In this document: one piece after another, positions 23,501 through 32,900 of the stretch
Layout of the letters: each line of letters opens with the position of its first letter
How positions within the stretch are numbered: the stretch's first letter is position 1
Assembly: GCA_013398175.1 (NCBI GenBank)
Contig: VZRZ01004849.1
Span: forward strand, 1 to 64,000
Direction of reading: 5' to 3'
From: Climacteris rufus
Taxonomy: Eukaryota; Chordata; Aves; Passeriformes; Climacteridae
Length of the DNA: 64,000 bases
Notes under the pieces: generated by a model
Seen by the model: only the letters and a program-made list of their open reading frames with translations
Databases searched by the model: none
Told to the model about the DNA's origin: nothing
Made by a program: the position numbers and the translations under genes

Positions 23501-25808
23501 GGTAAAAACAAGATTTCCCTAGTTATCTGTTGCTTAAAATCCAAGCACTTATTTGTGCATCCTGCAAGTGTGAATGCCTGTTATGTATGTGTTTGACTCT
23601 TCAGATCCATGTGCAGGCTGAAAACAGTGGGTCAGTGATTTTTTCATTACATGCACAGTCTTGGTCTGCAATGTTACAAGTTGTAACTGAGAGATAATCC
23701 TTAGACCTGTGTATGATGAACTCATGATCCATTCCTTGTGGGCATGTGTTTAAGGCATATGAATGGTATTTAGTAAGTGCTTATTGGCACTTGGTGTTGC
23801 AGTTGCAGCCCTGTGCAAAGGCACATGTGCATTTTTGTCACATTGAGTTCTTTTTTATGATGATGAATTTAATTTTTGCTGCCACTGATATTATGTTCTA
23901 GGGTTGCTGTTTTGAATCCCCCACCTTTGAAATTGCTTCTGTGTTAGTCTATGATGTTGCACGGTTATCAGAATTAGGGATGGGAAGTTCTAAAATGCCT
24001 GTTCAGAATGCAAGCACCAGTCCAGCTAAGAGGCATTTTGGTTCTGCTCTGAAAACTTAAGTAATACCAGGCAAGCAAAGGAAGAGGCATTGTACCTCTC
24101 TCCAGAGGTGTGGTGCCTGTTTGAAGAATCATTTGCCTTGCTGGTTGCTATCTTTAGGAGTTTAACTCTGGGAAAAAAAAAAAATCAAGTTCTGGATAAT
24201 TTTATAGCTTTTGCAACAATCTGTAATATGATGATGTTTGAGCTTTATTTGGTGGCAGGTCTAAAACTCTGGGGAAACTTCTTGGTGTAGTAACTTATTT
24301 CTGCTGCTCTGCACATGTAGGATACTAGCTCACTGTTTTAATGGAATCCTCTTTTGTAATAACCCATTCTCCATAAATGTATTTAAAGGAGAAAATTAGG
24401 GGAGCCATGAACCTCCTATGAACTGGAGGATGCTTAAGGTGTTCTGCCTACCTTGTCAGCTTCCTAATGATGTTAAGATGAAATAGTCCCCTCTGCAGTG
24501 TTGGCTGTTGGGAAACTTGCTTGAAGATGGATTTACAGAGTGTGTCTTTAATTTCTGCACAGAATGTGGTCCTCTCAGGAGGATCCACGATGTTCAGGGA
24601 CTTTGGACGACGACTGCAAAGGGATTTGAAGAGAGTGGTGGACGCGAGATTGCGGCTCAGTGAGGAACTCAGTGGTGGTCGGATAAAAGTGAGTGTTTCA
24701 ATTAATTAATTCATGTAATTAATTGCATTAATTACATGACAGAAATCAAGTTCAAAGTTTTCACCTGACCAGTGAAAATACACTGTTGTAAAGTCAGTAG
24801 TATGTGTCTGTGTGTTGTTAAATGCATTGGTAGCCTTGCAGTGTGTGACATGTCTTTATAGGGATCTTAAAGTTATAGTTCTGGTTTCCCTTCCAGAAGA
24901 TATGTGATCTTAGCAGTAGGCAAGAGAGATTTGACTTCTCTGTCCTCCATCATAGTTATGATGTGAATGGAGGGTTGAAGGTGTCTGTGTCTGACCAAGT
25001 TAGGTTTGAAAACCCACTAAATATGAACTGTTTTCCTTAGCCCAAGCCAGTGGAAGTTCAGGTGATAACGCATCACATGCAGCGTTACGCAGTTTGGTTT
25101 GGTGGTTCCATGCTGGCTTCAACAGTAAGTTTATTAAATTGTTCTTAACTTTTACTGCATGTTGAATTCTGGATATATTTGATCTGAGTACTAAGTTTTA
25201 AACTTCTTTGTTGTGGCAGCTTAAACTCTGTCACATTCTGGAATCCTTATCCGAGTTTTGTCTCTGTAAAATTTGTACAGGGCAAATGGGAGCTTTGCTT
25301 GAGTAAGGATGTGATGAGTTAACATGATTCTGAAGTAGTTTGTATATGACAGTTGCAATATAGTCCCTTTATTCCTGAAGTCAGCACTAGAGGTCAGTTA
25401 GGACTTCAGGAAAATAGAATCCAAATCGATGATCTGCAATACAAGAGAGAAGAAAATACAGGAAAATTGGAGCAATGGCTCTCTCCAAAGTGGGATTTCT
25501 TATTGCAGTGTTTAAAACCAATCTTCTGACTGGATGAAACCTTTCTTGATTAATTGTATTCATATCCTAACATTTCTCATTTTTCATATTTCAAAAATGT
25601 AATACCATGTCATAAAGCTGCAATCTACAGAAATACTAAGACATTATTTTGTTATGTTTTCTACTTGATACATTCTTATGCTTTTGAGGGGATTTATTTT
25701 ATGTTTTTATAGCCAGAGTTTTTCCAAGTATGTCACACCAAGAAGGACTATGAAGAGTATGGCCCTAGTATTTGTCGTCATAATCCCGTTTTTGGAGTCA
25801 TGTCATAA
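35..25808 (+). CDS. ACTR3B: Actin-related protein 3B (ARP3-beta), complete, 12 coding exons
   Basis: Joined exons: 35-78, 7536-7591, 9395-9519, 10468-10578, 10924-11019, 11172-11279, 12491-12634, 13231-13404, 15855-15947, 24563-24688, 25041-25124, 25713-25808. They give an uninterrupted 418-residue protein. The product is an actin-fold ATPase that with ARP2 forms the template for branched actin nucleation in the cytoplasmic Arp2/3 complex. Visible motifs are the first phosphate loop (D11, T14, G15, K18), Q144 (actin Q137 equivalent), the second phosphate loop D169-S-G-D172-G with H176, and the G323-G-S-T-M-F nucleotide loop. I call the B paralogue rather than ACTR3 from positions that differ between the two as I recall them: the KYCYICPDIVKEFAKYD block after residue 229, FMESISDVVDE in exon 9, VEVQV in exon 11, and FFQV and EEYGPS in exon 12. 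A few positions (VMKGVDD in exon 3, VIFKY in exon 4) look more like ACTR3. The ATG has A at -3 and G at +4. An oddity is glycine at residue 12, where the family usually has cysteine. Confidence 0.96.
3791..3810. repeat. (TTTG)n microsatellite
   Basis: Five uninterrupted TTTG units in intron 1. It is a simple repeat with no evident function. Confidence 0.85.
5528..5580. repeat. (TA)n / (TATG)n / (CA)n compound microsatellite
   Basis: About eleven TA units are followed by TATG units, further TA units and a short CACACA stretch. A TA run of this kind is self-complementary and can extrude or slip. It is likely to be length-variable between individuals. Confidence 0.9.
6559..6660. repeat. T-rich low-complexity tract
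   Basis: A 100-base stretch dominated by T runs with interspersed C and G (for example TTTGTTGG units). Apparent lysine-rich open frames on the opposite strand here are composition artefacts. Confidence 0.75.
7536..7591 (+). CDS. ACTR3B: ACTR3B coding exon 2
   Basis: Begins after a T-rich tract and CCTAG acceptor and ends at a GTGAGT donor. Encodes residues 15-33 and the first base of Cys34, completing the first phosphate loop (G-Y-T-K18) and continuing into the YAGNTEPQF segment of subdomain 1. Confidence 0.96.
7592..9394 (+). other. ACTR3B: ACTR3B intron 2
   Basis: Holds an isolated CpG cluster at 7661-7708 and an adjacent GC-moderate block to about 8040. The remainder is AT-rich unique sequence, with a short TA/TTTA stretch around 8220. 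No exon or transposon recognised. Confidence 0.85.
9395..9519 (+). CDS. ACTR3B: ACTR3B coding exon 3
   Basis: CAAG acceptor and GTGAGC donor. Encodes residues 34-75, the region corresponding to the actin subdomain 2 DNase-loop area (VMKGVDDLDFFIGDEAID). The EAID residues fit the B paralogue, while VMKG resembles ACTR3. It ends exactly on a codon boundary. Confidence 0.96.
9520..10467 (+). other. ACTR3B: ACTR3B intron 3
   Basis: A 948-base AT-rich intron. I see no structure beyond a normal pyrimidine tract and acceptor. Confidence 0.85.
10468..10578 (+). CDS. ACTR3B: ACTR3B coding exon 4
   Basis: CTGCAG acceptor, GTGAGT donor, in frame at both ends. Encodes residues 76-112, starting at the conserved WPIRHGI segment and including DWDLMERF and the YLRAEPEDHYFLM stretch. 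Met at the last position is the ACTR3B state as I recall it (Leu in ACTR3). Confidence 0.97.
10579..10923 (+). other. ACTR3B: ACTR3B intron 4
   Basis: A 345-base intron of ordinary unique sequence, nothing notable. Confidence 0.85.
10924..11019 (+). CDS. ACTR3B: ACTR3B coding exon 5
   Basis: Encodes residues 113-144, the TEPPLNTPENREYLAEI block, ending at Gln144, the counterpart of actin Gln137 that positions the water for ATP hydrolysis. Leu in REYLAEI fits the B paralogue. The donor is GTGAAC, weaker than most in this gene. It is followed by the shortest intron (152 bases). Confidence 0.97.
11172..11279 (+). CDS. ACTR3B: ACTR3B coding exon 6
   Basis: Encodes residues 145-180. It contains the second phosphate loop D169-S-G-D172-G-V-T-H176, which contacts the ATP phosphates and metal. 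Acceptor CTGCAG, donor GTATGT. Confidence 0.97.
11280..12490 (+). other. ACTR3B: ACTR3B intron 6
   Basis: A 1.2-kb AT-rich intron of unique sequence, very AT-rich in its last 400 bases. No exon, RNA gene or transposon recognised. Confidence 0.85.
12491..12634 (+). CDS. ACTR3B: ACTR3B coding exon 7
   Basis: Encodes residues 181-228 ([20 protein letters not shown], then the LLREREVGIPPEQSLETAKAIK helix region of subdomain 4). RERE and AKAIK are the ACTR3B states as I recall them. The donor is GTACAC, a fairly weak match. Confidence 0.97.
12635..13230 (+). other. ACTR3B: ACTR3B intron 7
   Basis: A 596-base intron, AT-rich at first. From about 13,040 to its end it becomes richer in G, C and CpG and merges with the composition of exon 8. 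Confidence 0.85.
13231..13404 (+). CDS. ACTR3B: ACTR3B coding exon 8
   Basis: The longest coding exon, residues 229-286. The start (EKYCYICPDIVKEFAKYD) is the most paralogue-specific segment in the protein and marks this gene as ACTR3B rather than ACTR3. It then covers KWIKQYTGINAI and VGYERFLGPEIFFHPE. Codon third positions are notably rich in C and G and CpGs are frequent compared with the neighbouring exons. Acceptor AACAG, donor GTAAGA. Confidence 0.97.
13405..15854 (+). other. ACTR3B: ACTR3B intron 8
   Basis: A 2.45-kb intron, GC-moderate for the first 100 bases and then AT-rich and unique. No exon, repeat family or RNA gene recognised. The reading frame that continues from exon 8 to about 13,665 is intronic read-through. 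Confidence 0.85.
15855..15947 (+). CDS. ACTR3B: ACTR3B coding exon 9
   Basis: Encodes residues 287-317. FMESISDVVDE is the B-type sequence, followed by the conserved VIQNCPIDVRRPLYK. TTTTAG acceptor, GTATGG donor. Confidence 0.97.
17640..18420. mobile_element. Possible degraded LTR-like insertion, unproven
   Basis: About 780 bases in intron 9 differ in texture from the flanks. There is a purine-rich tract at 17,822-17,890 (AAAGGGAAAAGGGAAATT type), then GC-moderate sequence ending in stretches such as TACCAGCAATTC / TACCAACAGTCC. It recalls non-coding parts of passerine LTR retroelements, but I see no gag, pol or env reading frame, no clear TG...CA ends and no target duplication. The call rests on impression only. 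Confidence 0.25.
20619..20662. repeat. 22-base tandem duplication
   Basis: Two adjacent copies of AGCAATTCCCTGSTACTGAC followed by CC (20,619-20,640 and 20,641-20,662) differ at one position. About 80-130 bases downstream, CTGCTGTGTTCCTGC- and CTGCTGTATTCCTGC-like units show a second small duplicated patch (about 20,745-20,790). Confidence 0.85.
21765..21818 (+). mobile_element. CR1-like 3' tail, short and diverged
   Basis: GATGATCTTG...AGAGATCTTTTCCACCCTTAATGATCTATGATT resembles the final bases of CR1 LINEs in the sense orientation (GATGATCTTNNAGGTC, CTTCCAACC, ATGATTCTATG). Upstream sequence is too diverged to extend the call. Confidence 0.45.
24563..24688 (+). CDS. ACTR3B: ACTR3B coding exon 10
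   Basis: Encodes residues 318-359. It carries the nucleotide-binding loop G323-G-S-T-M-F and the basic FRDFGRRLQRDLKR helix, then VDARLRLSEELSGGRIK. Arg in ARLRLS and Ile in GRIK are B-type as I recall. CACAG acceptor, GTGAGT donor. A perfect hairpin lies 22 bases after the donor. Confidence 0.97.
24689..25040 (+). other. ACTR3B: ACTR3B intron 10
   Basis: A 352-base intron containing the hairpin at 24,711-24,739. Otherwise unremarkable. Confidence 0.85.
24711..24739. repeat. Perfect inverted repeat (13-bp arms) beside the exon 10 donor
   Basis: TCATGTAATTAAT at 24,711-24,723 and its exact reverse complement at 24,727-24,739 are separated by TGC. It lies in the first 51 bases of intron 10. 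In the pre-mRNA it would fold as an AU-rich stem with a minimal loop. Confidence 0.9.
25041..25124 (+). CDS. ACTR3B: ACTR3B coding exon 11
   Basis: Encodes residues 360-387 (PKPVEVQV, then the HHMQRYAVWFGGSMLAST segment of subdomain 1). The acceptor is CCTTAG and the donor GTAAGT, the best donor match in the gene. Confidence 0.97.
25125..25712 (+). other. ACTR3B: ACTR3B intron 11
   Basis: A 588-base AT-rich intron. Nothing recognised beyond splice signals. Confidence 0.85.
25713..25808 (+). CDS. ACTR3B: ACTR3B coding exon 12, with stop
   Basis: Encodes residues 388-418 and TAA (25,806-25,808). PEFFQVCHTKKDYEEYGPS shows Phe and Tyr where ACTR3 has Tyr and Ile. It ends in the family-typical ICRHNPVFGVMS C-terminus. 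Confidence 0.97.
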   Translation, partial: PEFFQVCHTKKDYEEYGPSICRHNPVFGVMS

Positions 25809-26645
25809 TGCTCATCTCATGGAAGTAAGATCTCTGATACCATGCTGGTGAAGAAACTCAAGCAGTACAGAGGAAGGCAGCAGATACTGTAAATACTGAA
25901 GCAAGATATGGTTAACTCTGAAGCATTTGGATCACCATTGTGCAGTAAAGCACAACTTTCAGCCCCAAGTCATTTCAGTACGAGCCATTTCTCTGCTGAC
26001 CACTCAGAGCCTTTCCTTCTTTCTTCCTAAATGTGAGGTAATTGAAAATAGGTAAGTCTCAGTTTAGGAGGTTGTGCAAATACTACTGAAATTGAATCTA
26101 GAAGAATAAGGCAGTGTTTACTGCTTGTGGAAAGATTTAAACCTTTCCCTCTTGTGCCCTGAGTTTGCAATCAAACCCTTAGCAATGGAGCACTAAATAC
26201 CACATTGCCTTTAGGGGAGTTGGAATGGATACAGGTACCTACCCAAAAGGAATAGATTGCAGATTGGGGACAGTACTTTGTAAATGTAGGTTTTCATATG
26301 ATTTTGTATTTTATGATATTGGTAGGGTGAATTGATGACTAGTTCTAAGCACGAACAGCTGTCAATGTCATGGAGTGGTGTTATGCATTTCCAGGTGTGA
26401 GGCATGTTTTGGAGTTGTGCTGGGGGAAGAAATAAGCCATGTATGATAGAAACTGATCTGTTCATGTTTGGATGATACAAAGTGATTTACAGTATTGTAT
26501 GAAGTTTATTATAGCTACTGTTAATTTGTTTTGAATTTTCTGAAGCTGTTTTTTAGGAGATGATGTTTTGTTTTGGTGTTGGTGAGTGGTGGATGACACA
26601 CAGGCCTTGCACCAGTGAAATAAAAGCTGTTAACATCTTTATGAA
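25809..26645 (+). other. ACTR3B: ACTR3B 3' UTR
   Basis: About 830 bases from the stop codon to the inferred cleavage site just after the AATAAA at 26,619. AT-rich with no repeat. The cleavage position is inferred from the signal and the GT-rich sequence that follows. Longer isoforms are possible (another AATAAA at 27,038). Confidence 0.75.
26619..26624 (+). terminator. ACTR3B: Polyadenylation signal AATAAA
   Basis: Canonical hexamer 811 bases after the stop codon. The GT-rich segment TGTTTGTGGTAGT starting near 26,646 is a plausible downstream element. Confidence 0.8.
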
Positions 26646-26724
26646 TGTTTGTGGTAGTCCTGATTTACTCCCCCACTTCATCTCATGAGGTTGGCTTTGC
26701 ATTTATATATCAGTGTATGTGGAA

Positions 26725-26935
26725 TTACAGCAATGCTGAATGGGAAGGGACCCTTGGGGATTTCTGGTCCAGACTCTTCTGAGTGCAGGGCTCACTTCAA
26801 ACTCACCTCTGTTAGCTCAGGGCCTGTCAAGTTTCTCTGAGTGGAGGTTCCTGAATGTCTGGGCAACTTGTTACAGGGCTTAACTACCCTGTTATGGGTA
26901 CATGTTCTTGTGTTATGGGCAGAGTGTTTGTTCAT
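26725..26935 (-). mobile_element. CR1 LINE 3' fragment, old, antisense
   Basis: Segments such as AATGCTGAATGGGAAGGGAC, TCTGGTCCAGAC, CTCAGGGCCTGTC and CTGGGCAACTTGTTACAG follow the order of the reverse-complemented CR1 3' region (GGGAAGGGACCT, CTAGTCCAGAC, CAGGGCCGTGTC, CTGGGCAACCTGTTCCAG). It is heavily diverged, so it is an old copy, sitting just past the ACTR3B poly(A) site. Confidence 0.65.
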
Positions 26936-26960
26936 CTATGGTTTAAATCTGACAGAATAG

Positions 26961-29900
26961 GAAATCCTACTTCTCCTCTCCATGCTGATATTTATCCTCT
27001 CTCTGTCAGCAGAGGTTTTGTACCGTTTGTGTAGCCAAATAAAAATTTCATAAGACCAGTCAATTTGATTTTAGCTGGCATGGAGGGATTGAGACCACAC
27101 AATTATTTGTTCAGCATTAATTAGAAATTAAGCGAAATGGGACTCCAGAACTCAAGCTTGCTTCTGAATGCTCTTGAACATAAAGGTCAGCACTCATGGG
27201 AAAAACATTGAAGCATATTTTACTCAATCCTCTCACTAAGAAAGAAATGGGTATTCTCTTACAATGTGTACTGTTTCAGCTCCAGTGTTACATCAGCTTG
27301 TCTGTGTTAAAAACTACATTTCAAGTTTGTCACTGCACTGCTGCCTGCTTAGGATTTTGGCCTGTCCAGCAGAATCCATAGCCAGGAACACAGCGTGGCT
27401 GGAGTCAAGCTTCAGAGGGAGATTCACACGTTTGGTGCACTGAGGAAGTGGTTGCTGAGGCACCAACACACTCACATGGTGCTACAGATTAGGGATTGCT
27501 GGGGATGTGGCAGAGTTACATGTGGCCTGCAAACAGCTATAGCCAGGCATTAAGGTATCTTAAGCTTACCAGGAGGTGGTGTTTTTTACAAAAACTTCTG
27601 ACATAAGGCATGGGCACCCATTTTGGGGAAAAAAATACTTTCAAAAAGTGAGCAAGACTTGCCTTGATAACAAGGAAACGTGCACGTATTCCCTCTTCAT
27701 GAAAAAACAATGATGGTAAGAATGTTAGGATGCTTGAATGATCTGAAGCTGAATCTCCCTGTTCATCAGCTTTTTGGAAGGCTGACCTACTTACCACACT
27801 ACAGACCATGTGAGTTTAAAACAGTTTTGGGGTTAAAAAAATCCAAGGTGAGATTTGTCAGAGGACCAATGCAAATATGAATTATTAGCCCCTTCTGTCT
27901 TTATGCTGGTGGGATAATTTGAGCTTAAGAGCAAGTCAGCTTGCTTTTTCATTTAGCATTTTATGGATTTCTTGCAAATAATGAATAGCCACAGTGATGT
28001 TGCTCCCCTCACCTTGTGTTTTGGGTGCTCAACTGAGAAGGAGCCCATGCATTGGCTTTGAATCCTCTTGGACAGAGGAAGGAGTTGAACCCAAGACTTA
28101 AACCAGAAGGGCCAGCAGGTACCTGGTCCACTCTCAGGCACTTGCACACCAGCAGCTTCTACTGGGCTTCTGAGCAGTGTGGTTTCCTAAGGAGTGCTCT
28201 CCCTAAGCATAATACATCTCTGAGCCTGGTGAGGGTAAAGGTTTGCTGCTCCAATAGCTGTTGTTGAAGGGGTTGTGATCCTATTTTGTCCCTGGGGATC
28301 CCAGGACACTTCTGTGAGATGATTTGAAGTGTTCACCTTGCAGGCAACTCCACCCCACCCTTGTTTTCATGAACACAGGGATCTGTTAGATTGGCTCACC
28401 TTGCTTGGTGAAACTCCCAGTTTATGAATAGAACAATGAACCTGGACCTAAAGTCTGGAGTTTGCTTAATGAGTCTTGTGAAGTTTGTTCCTGTGGTTTG
28501 TTTGTTTAGTTTGGTTGATTTTTTAAATTGGCTTCTAGAATGCCTTGAAAATCTGTTGAAAAGCACTTCAAGGATCTAGATCAACAGCATGGCTTCAGTG
28601 GGGGGACTGCATGGAGACAGCACAGGTAAACCAAACTGCAGCTAAAAGTTCAGTCTGATCTGCATAGCTATGATGGGGGCTTTTGGCTTTGTTGAAGGTT
28701 TATGATACTGTGTGCCCATTAGAAAAAGGGATTACCCACCCCACTCAACCAGATGATGTTGGATGATCCCCCTTAGCAGATGATGTGTTCTACCTTAGGT
28801 TAACTTTGACTTGATTTGAGTCAGTGCTCTAGAAGGGGAAGGTATTGTTTCCTGCTAACAATCTTCTGAGCCTTTTCTTTCAGCAGTATTTAAAAACACA
28901 TAAGGCTTTTATGAACCTAAAGAGCATTGTGCATATGTTCAGCATGGTTCTTTCAATTAACTACAATTTAAGTTTCTACATGAGTTGGAGTACTGATCTT
29001 TCTGTAAATAATTCATTATGATCACTGGGTTCTCTCTCATCTGGAAAAATTGCTGTTGTGTCAAACTAGTATTGGAGATGGAACAAGTGAAAACCTTATT
29101 AAAACCCACCAGGGATACTGAGCAGAGATATGCAGCCTCCAGCTTAATTGGAAAGTGTGTTGCATAATACTGAGAAGTGCTGTGTGGTGCCTTCAAATAG
29201 TTAACAGAGAATGAAAGCTCAGGTAAAACTGTGGAACAGCCAATTCCCTCACTTCCATACACTGGTCTTTAGCAAGAGCATTTTTGCAATAGGTAAAGAA
29301 AAACACAAAGTAGTGAAGGGGAGGGTCTGTATATCTTTTTAACTGTTTAGCTTTCTGTTCTGAAAGCTAAATATGTGATAAAGAATCAAAAGGGTATGCA
29401 TTCATGTCTTGCTTTTTTGGTTACTTTTGTTCTTGCTATTTCACATCTGATGATTCCTCTGTCCATATCTAGGGCCTGATGCAAAGTCAGTGGAAAAGAT
29501 TTCTCCTTGGCATTATTGATCCTGTAGTATTCTATATTCTTCTCCATTTATTATTGCCACTTGTCCTGTCAGTCTTGGCCATGCTGCATCACTTCAGGCA
29601 GGTCACTTCATTTCTGTGTGCTTTTTTCTGAACTCTTGCTAGGTAGACTTGCTCTTAGACAGTACCTTAGCACCCAGTGTGTCTGCTCTGACATAAGTGA
29701 CAAATCCTTAGGTGCAGATGTCTGACATGGTCACTTTGGCTTCAAAGAGAGTAGCAGAATTATATTCTGAGGACAAATCATCTCATCCTAGTGTATGCAT
29801 TTAAAACAAGTTTGTTCACTCATCCTTTGGCGATTCTTCCTCCGTTCAGCTGACTAGAAAATTCTATGATGTGATCTTGCATTTAATTTTTAAAGCCTCA

Positions 29901-32900
29901 AACTTAGGGAAAAAAAGAGTCCCACCCTGATTTTGGTCTCTGTGCACTGTGGGTGGAACACACTGAAGCTGTGTGGCTGAGGGAGCTGAGGAGAAGGGGC
30001 TGCTGACGGTCACTGCACCCAAGGACAATGCTGAAGGATGCTGCTCTACTGCTTCAGCCTCCAAACGACCTGAGGATTTTCACCTTGACATTGTTCAAAT
30101 GAACAACCTCTGTGGTCCTGCTTCTGTGTTCACAGCTTAGGTCTCACTGTGCCAACCTGTTACACAGTGTTACACTTCCTGCCTGTTTTTGTGAATGCTG
30201 GAATAACTCCTGTGAGCTGCAGCTTTCTGTGGAGCAAGGTAAGGGCGAGCGGGCACCGCTGTTCCCTTGTGCCTGGGGCCACCCAGAGCTGCCATGATGT
30301 GATCTCACAGAGCCCTTGGGAGGCTGCAGCTTTCTCAGCTGTACCAGCACTTGTCACATTGGTCAAGAAGGGGGTTTTGTCCACTCTAAGCAGTGCAGAA
30401 GTGTCATTCATGCCTTGCAGCTCTCTCCTGCCAGGCAGGTGAAAGGCTCTGGAGGAGCCTGAGAACCCCACTGCTGCCTTCTGCTATTGTTGAAGTAGAG
30501 GTCAAGCTAAATCAGGACTTTTGGATTATTTTGCAGTCTTCCATCTGGTGAAATTGAGAGGAGGATTAACTCTTTCAGAGTCTTAAATGAGACTTTAATT
30601 TTTTACCAATACATTACAAAAAAAGCCTGTGTCATACTGGGGGGAGGCATGGGGTTCATATAAGTCTCTGTAAATAAACAAACTCCCTGTTACCTCTCCT
30701 GCTTTTCTTGTCCTATTTCCTTTTAAGTCCTCTTAAGTTCAGCTGATGAATATAACAAGGTTATATTATTAGTAATTGTTTCTTACTTATGCCTAGTTTG
30801 AAGTTTGATGCTGCTTTGCTTCTGATCCCAGGAACCAACCTGTTCCATCTTCCCAATTGCTTAGACTATTCTAAAATTAAAGACAGCAAAACAGTATCTT
30901 GTGTTAAAAATGAATATATGGAAAACAATGAAGGAATTTTCCCCTCATTTTCAATTTATCTTCCTCCTTCCTTAGGGCGAGGAAGTGACAGATCTGCCAG
31001 ACAGGGTGGGTGTTTAACTCTGCATAGGAAAGAGAGTGAGCAGATATGGATTTGAAAAGTCAGGAAATAGAAGGTATTTATGGGAATGATTGCCACCTTA
31101 TATCTTGAGTTTCTGATGCACTTTGCAATAAATGGTGCCCTATTATGTGTTCTTATCAGTAAGTAAAGGAGCAGTGTGGTTTAGCTGGGATACTGTTCCT
31201 TTCTAGCAAATTTTAAGCAGTTTGCTGTGCTATTGTTTTTCCAGCACCCTGTGGGGTAATGACAAGAGCTGCATTCACTTTTCTGAAGGGAAAATTGTTC
31301 ACTGCCTTTGACAGGTGATATGAAGGAGAAATATATTTTTAATGTAAACCTGTATTGCTTATAGTCCTGTTGTTACTGGTAATCTGTAGTGGGGGGCAGG
31401 AGAGAGATGCTTTGGGTCAGTTCCAGTAAGAATTAGTTAAAACACAACAGAAGATGTGTTGCTGAGGTGGTGGGCACCTCCCTGGCCCACAGAGGACAGA
31501 ACTGACAGCTGGGTGTGCACTGTCTTGTGTGTATGGTCTGTTGTGGTTTCAGTCCATTTTGGACTGGCTCAGCATCTACTGCAGTGTAAGTCCTCATAGC
31601 TTCTTTCCAAAGAATTGCTAGGTATCTATTTCTGCCCTTTTCTTGGTTATTGAGTGACATAAATGGCAATTCATGACAGATTTCTCTGAAGATTTTTGGC
31701 TTGTATATCCAGTCAGGTACTCTTGAAGACCAGCTACTGGTGCAACAAATATGCAGAGTGAGAATAGAAATCCTGGTGTTTCTAGGCTGTGTATTCTGAT
31801 AGTTATTAATTACTTCTTGTTTAACAACCTGCATCCCTGGCTCTGCTGTTGCTTTTGCTGTGGGTCTTGCACAACATTTTAGCACATTTGCTCATGAAGT
31901 TGTGTGGTATATGTATAATGCCTTAGATGATATTGGCAATTAAAGGATTACAGCCAGGATCTAATTATGGCCCTGTGGAATAAAGTTTTCAAATTATTCT
32001 GCTGCAGTCTGTAATTACACTGTGTGTGCCCTGATGCCAGGGATTAATAGGAGGATTACAGACTGTTTTCCTGTAAGATGCAGTTCATGGATATGCTGTT
32101 TACAGCTCACTGGCTTTAAGGAGCTGCTGACCTCTCATGGGGAATGTTATTAAAGGATACAGTCCAGTAGAATGTTCTGTGTTATATTATGCTTGTTTCC
32201 TTCCCTCACCCTGAGTTCATCATGCAATGACTGGTCAGAGTAACTCAGATCTTGAGCAGACAACCCTGAAATTGCACTATTAAGGAAGTGAAAGCAGACA
32301 AGTGTCAGTAGACAGCCGTGCGCTATTAAACTTGCTCTTCTTTTGCCCTCTTCCTTCACACCTCAGCAAAATGCTCTGGATTCTCCATTGCTGGAATGGA
32401 GATGGGAGCTTTCATAATGTTACATATTGCATAAGTAGTAGGATTTAAACATTTTGTTTCTGTATGTCTGCAAATAATGTTCTGCAAGAGCTTCTGCAAT
32501 CAACGCTTCTTTGAAGAACTGAAGTTGTTTAGTTGTAATGAAGATAAACCAATGCTGATGCTATTTGAAATGGATGAGAGTGTAACTAAGGATTATCTTT
32601 GTGTAGCAAAATGGTGCTGAAGATTGGGGAACTTTAGGCTTTTTTCTGCCAATTTACATCATGTAAACTGCCATTTAACTTTGTGAGCTTGGATGACTCT
32701 CCTGAAGGGTAGTATCAAACCTGATATTAATTTTGAAATGCATCTTGTTTCCCATGTCAGTGCTGAGTGGTTATAGCAATGCTTGTTAACTAAATGTGCT
32801 CAAAGCCCTTCTTTGGCACTGAGACCCACTTGCATGAGACAGACTGTTCCTACTGAACTCCCCTGGCTGTGCCAATGAAGTGACCACATCTGGGCTGCCT

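Larger units (their letters stand above)
15948..24562 (+). other. ACTR3B: ACTR3B intron 9
   Basis: The largest intron, 8.6 kb. It contains a possible degraded LTR-like segment (17,640-18,420), a 22-base tandem duplication (20,619-20,662) and a short CR1-like tail (21,765-21,818). The rest is unrecognised unique sequence without supported exons. Confidence 0.85.

Noticed and set aside
31433..31885. 150-codon minus-strand frame
   Set aside because: No domain, Cys/Thr/Gln-rich without pattern, and no promoter or poly(A) context seen.
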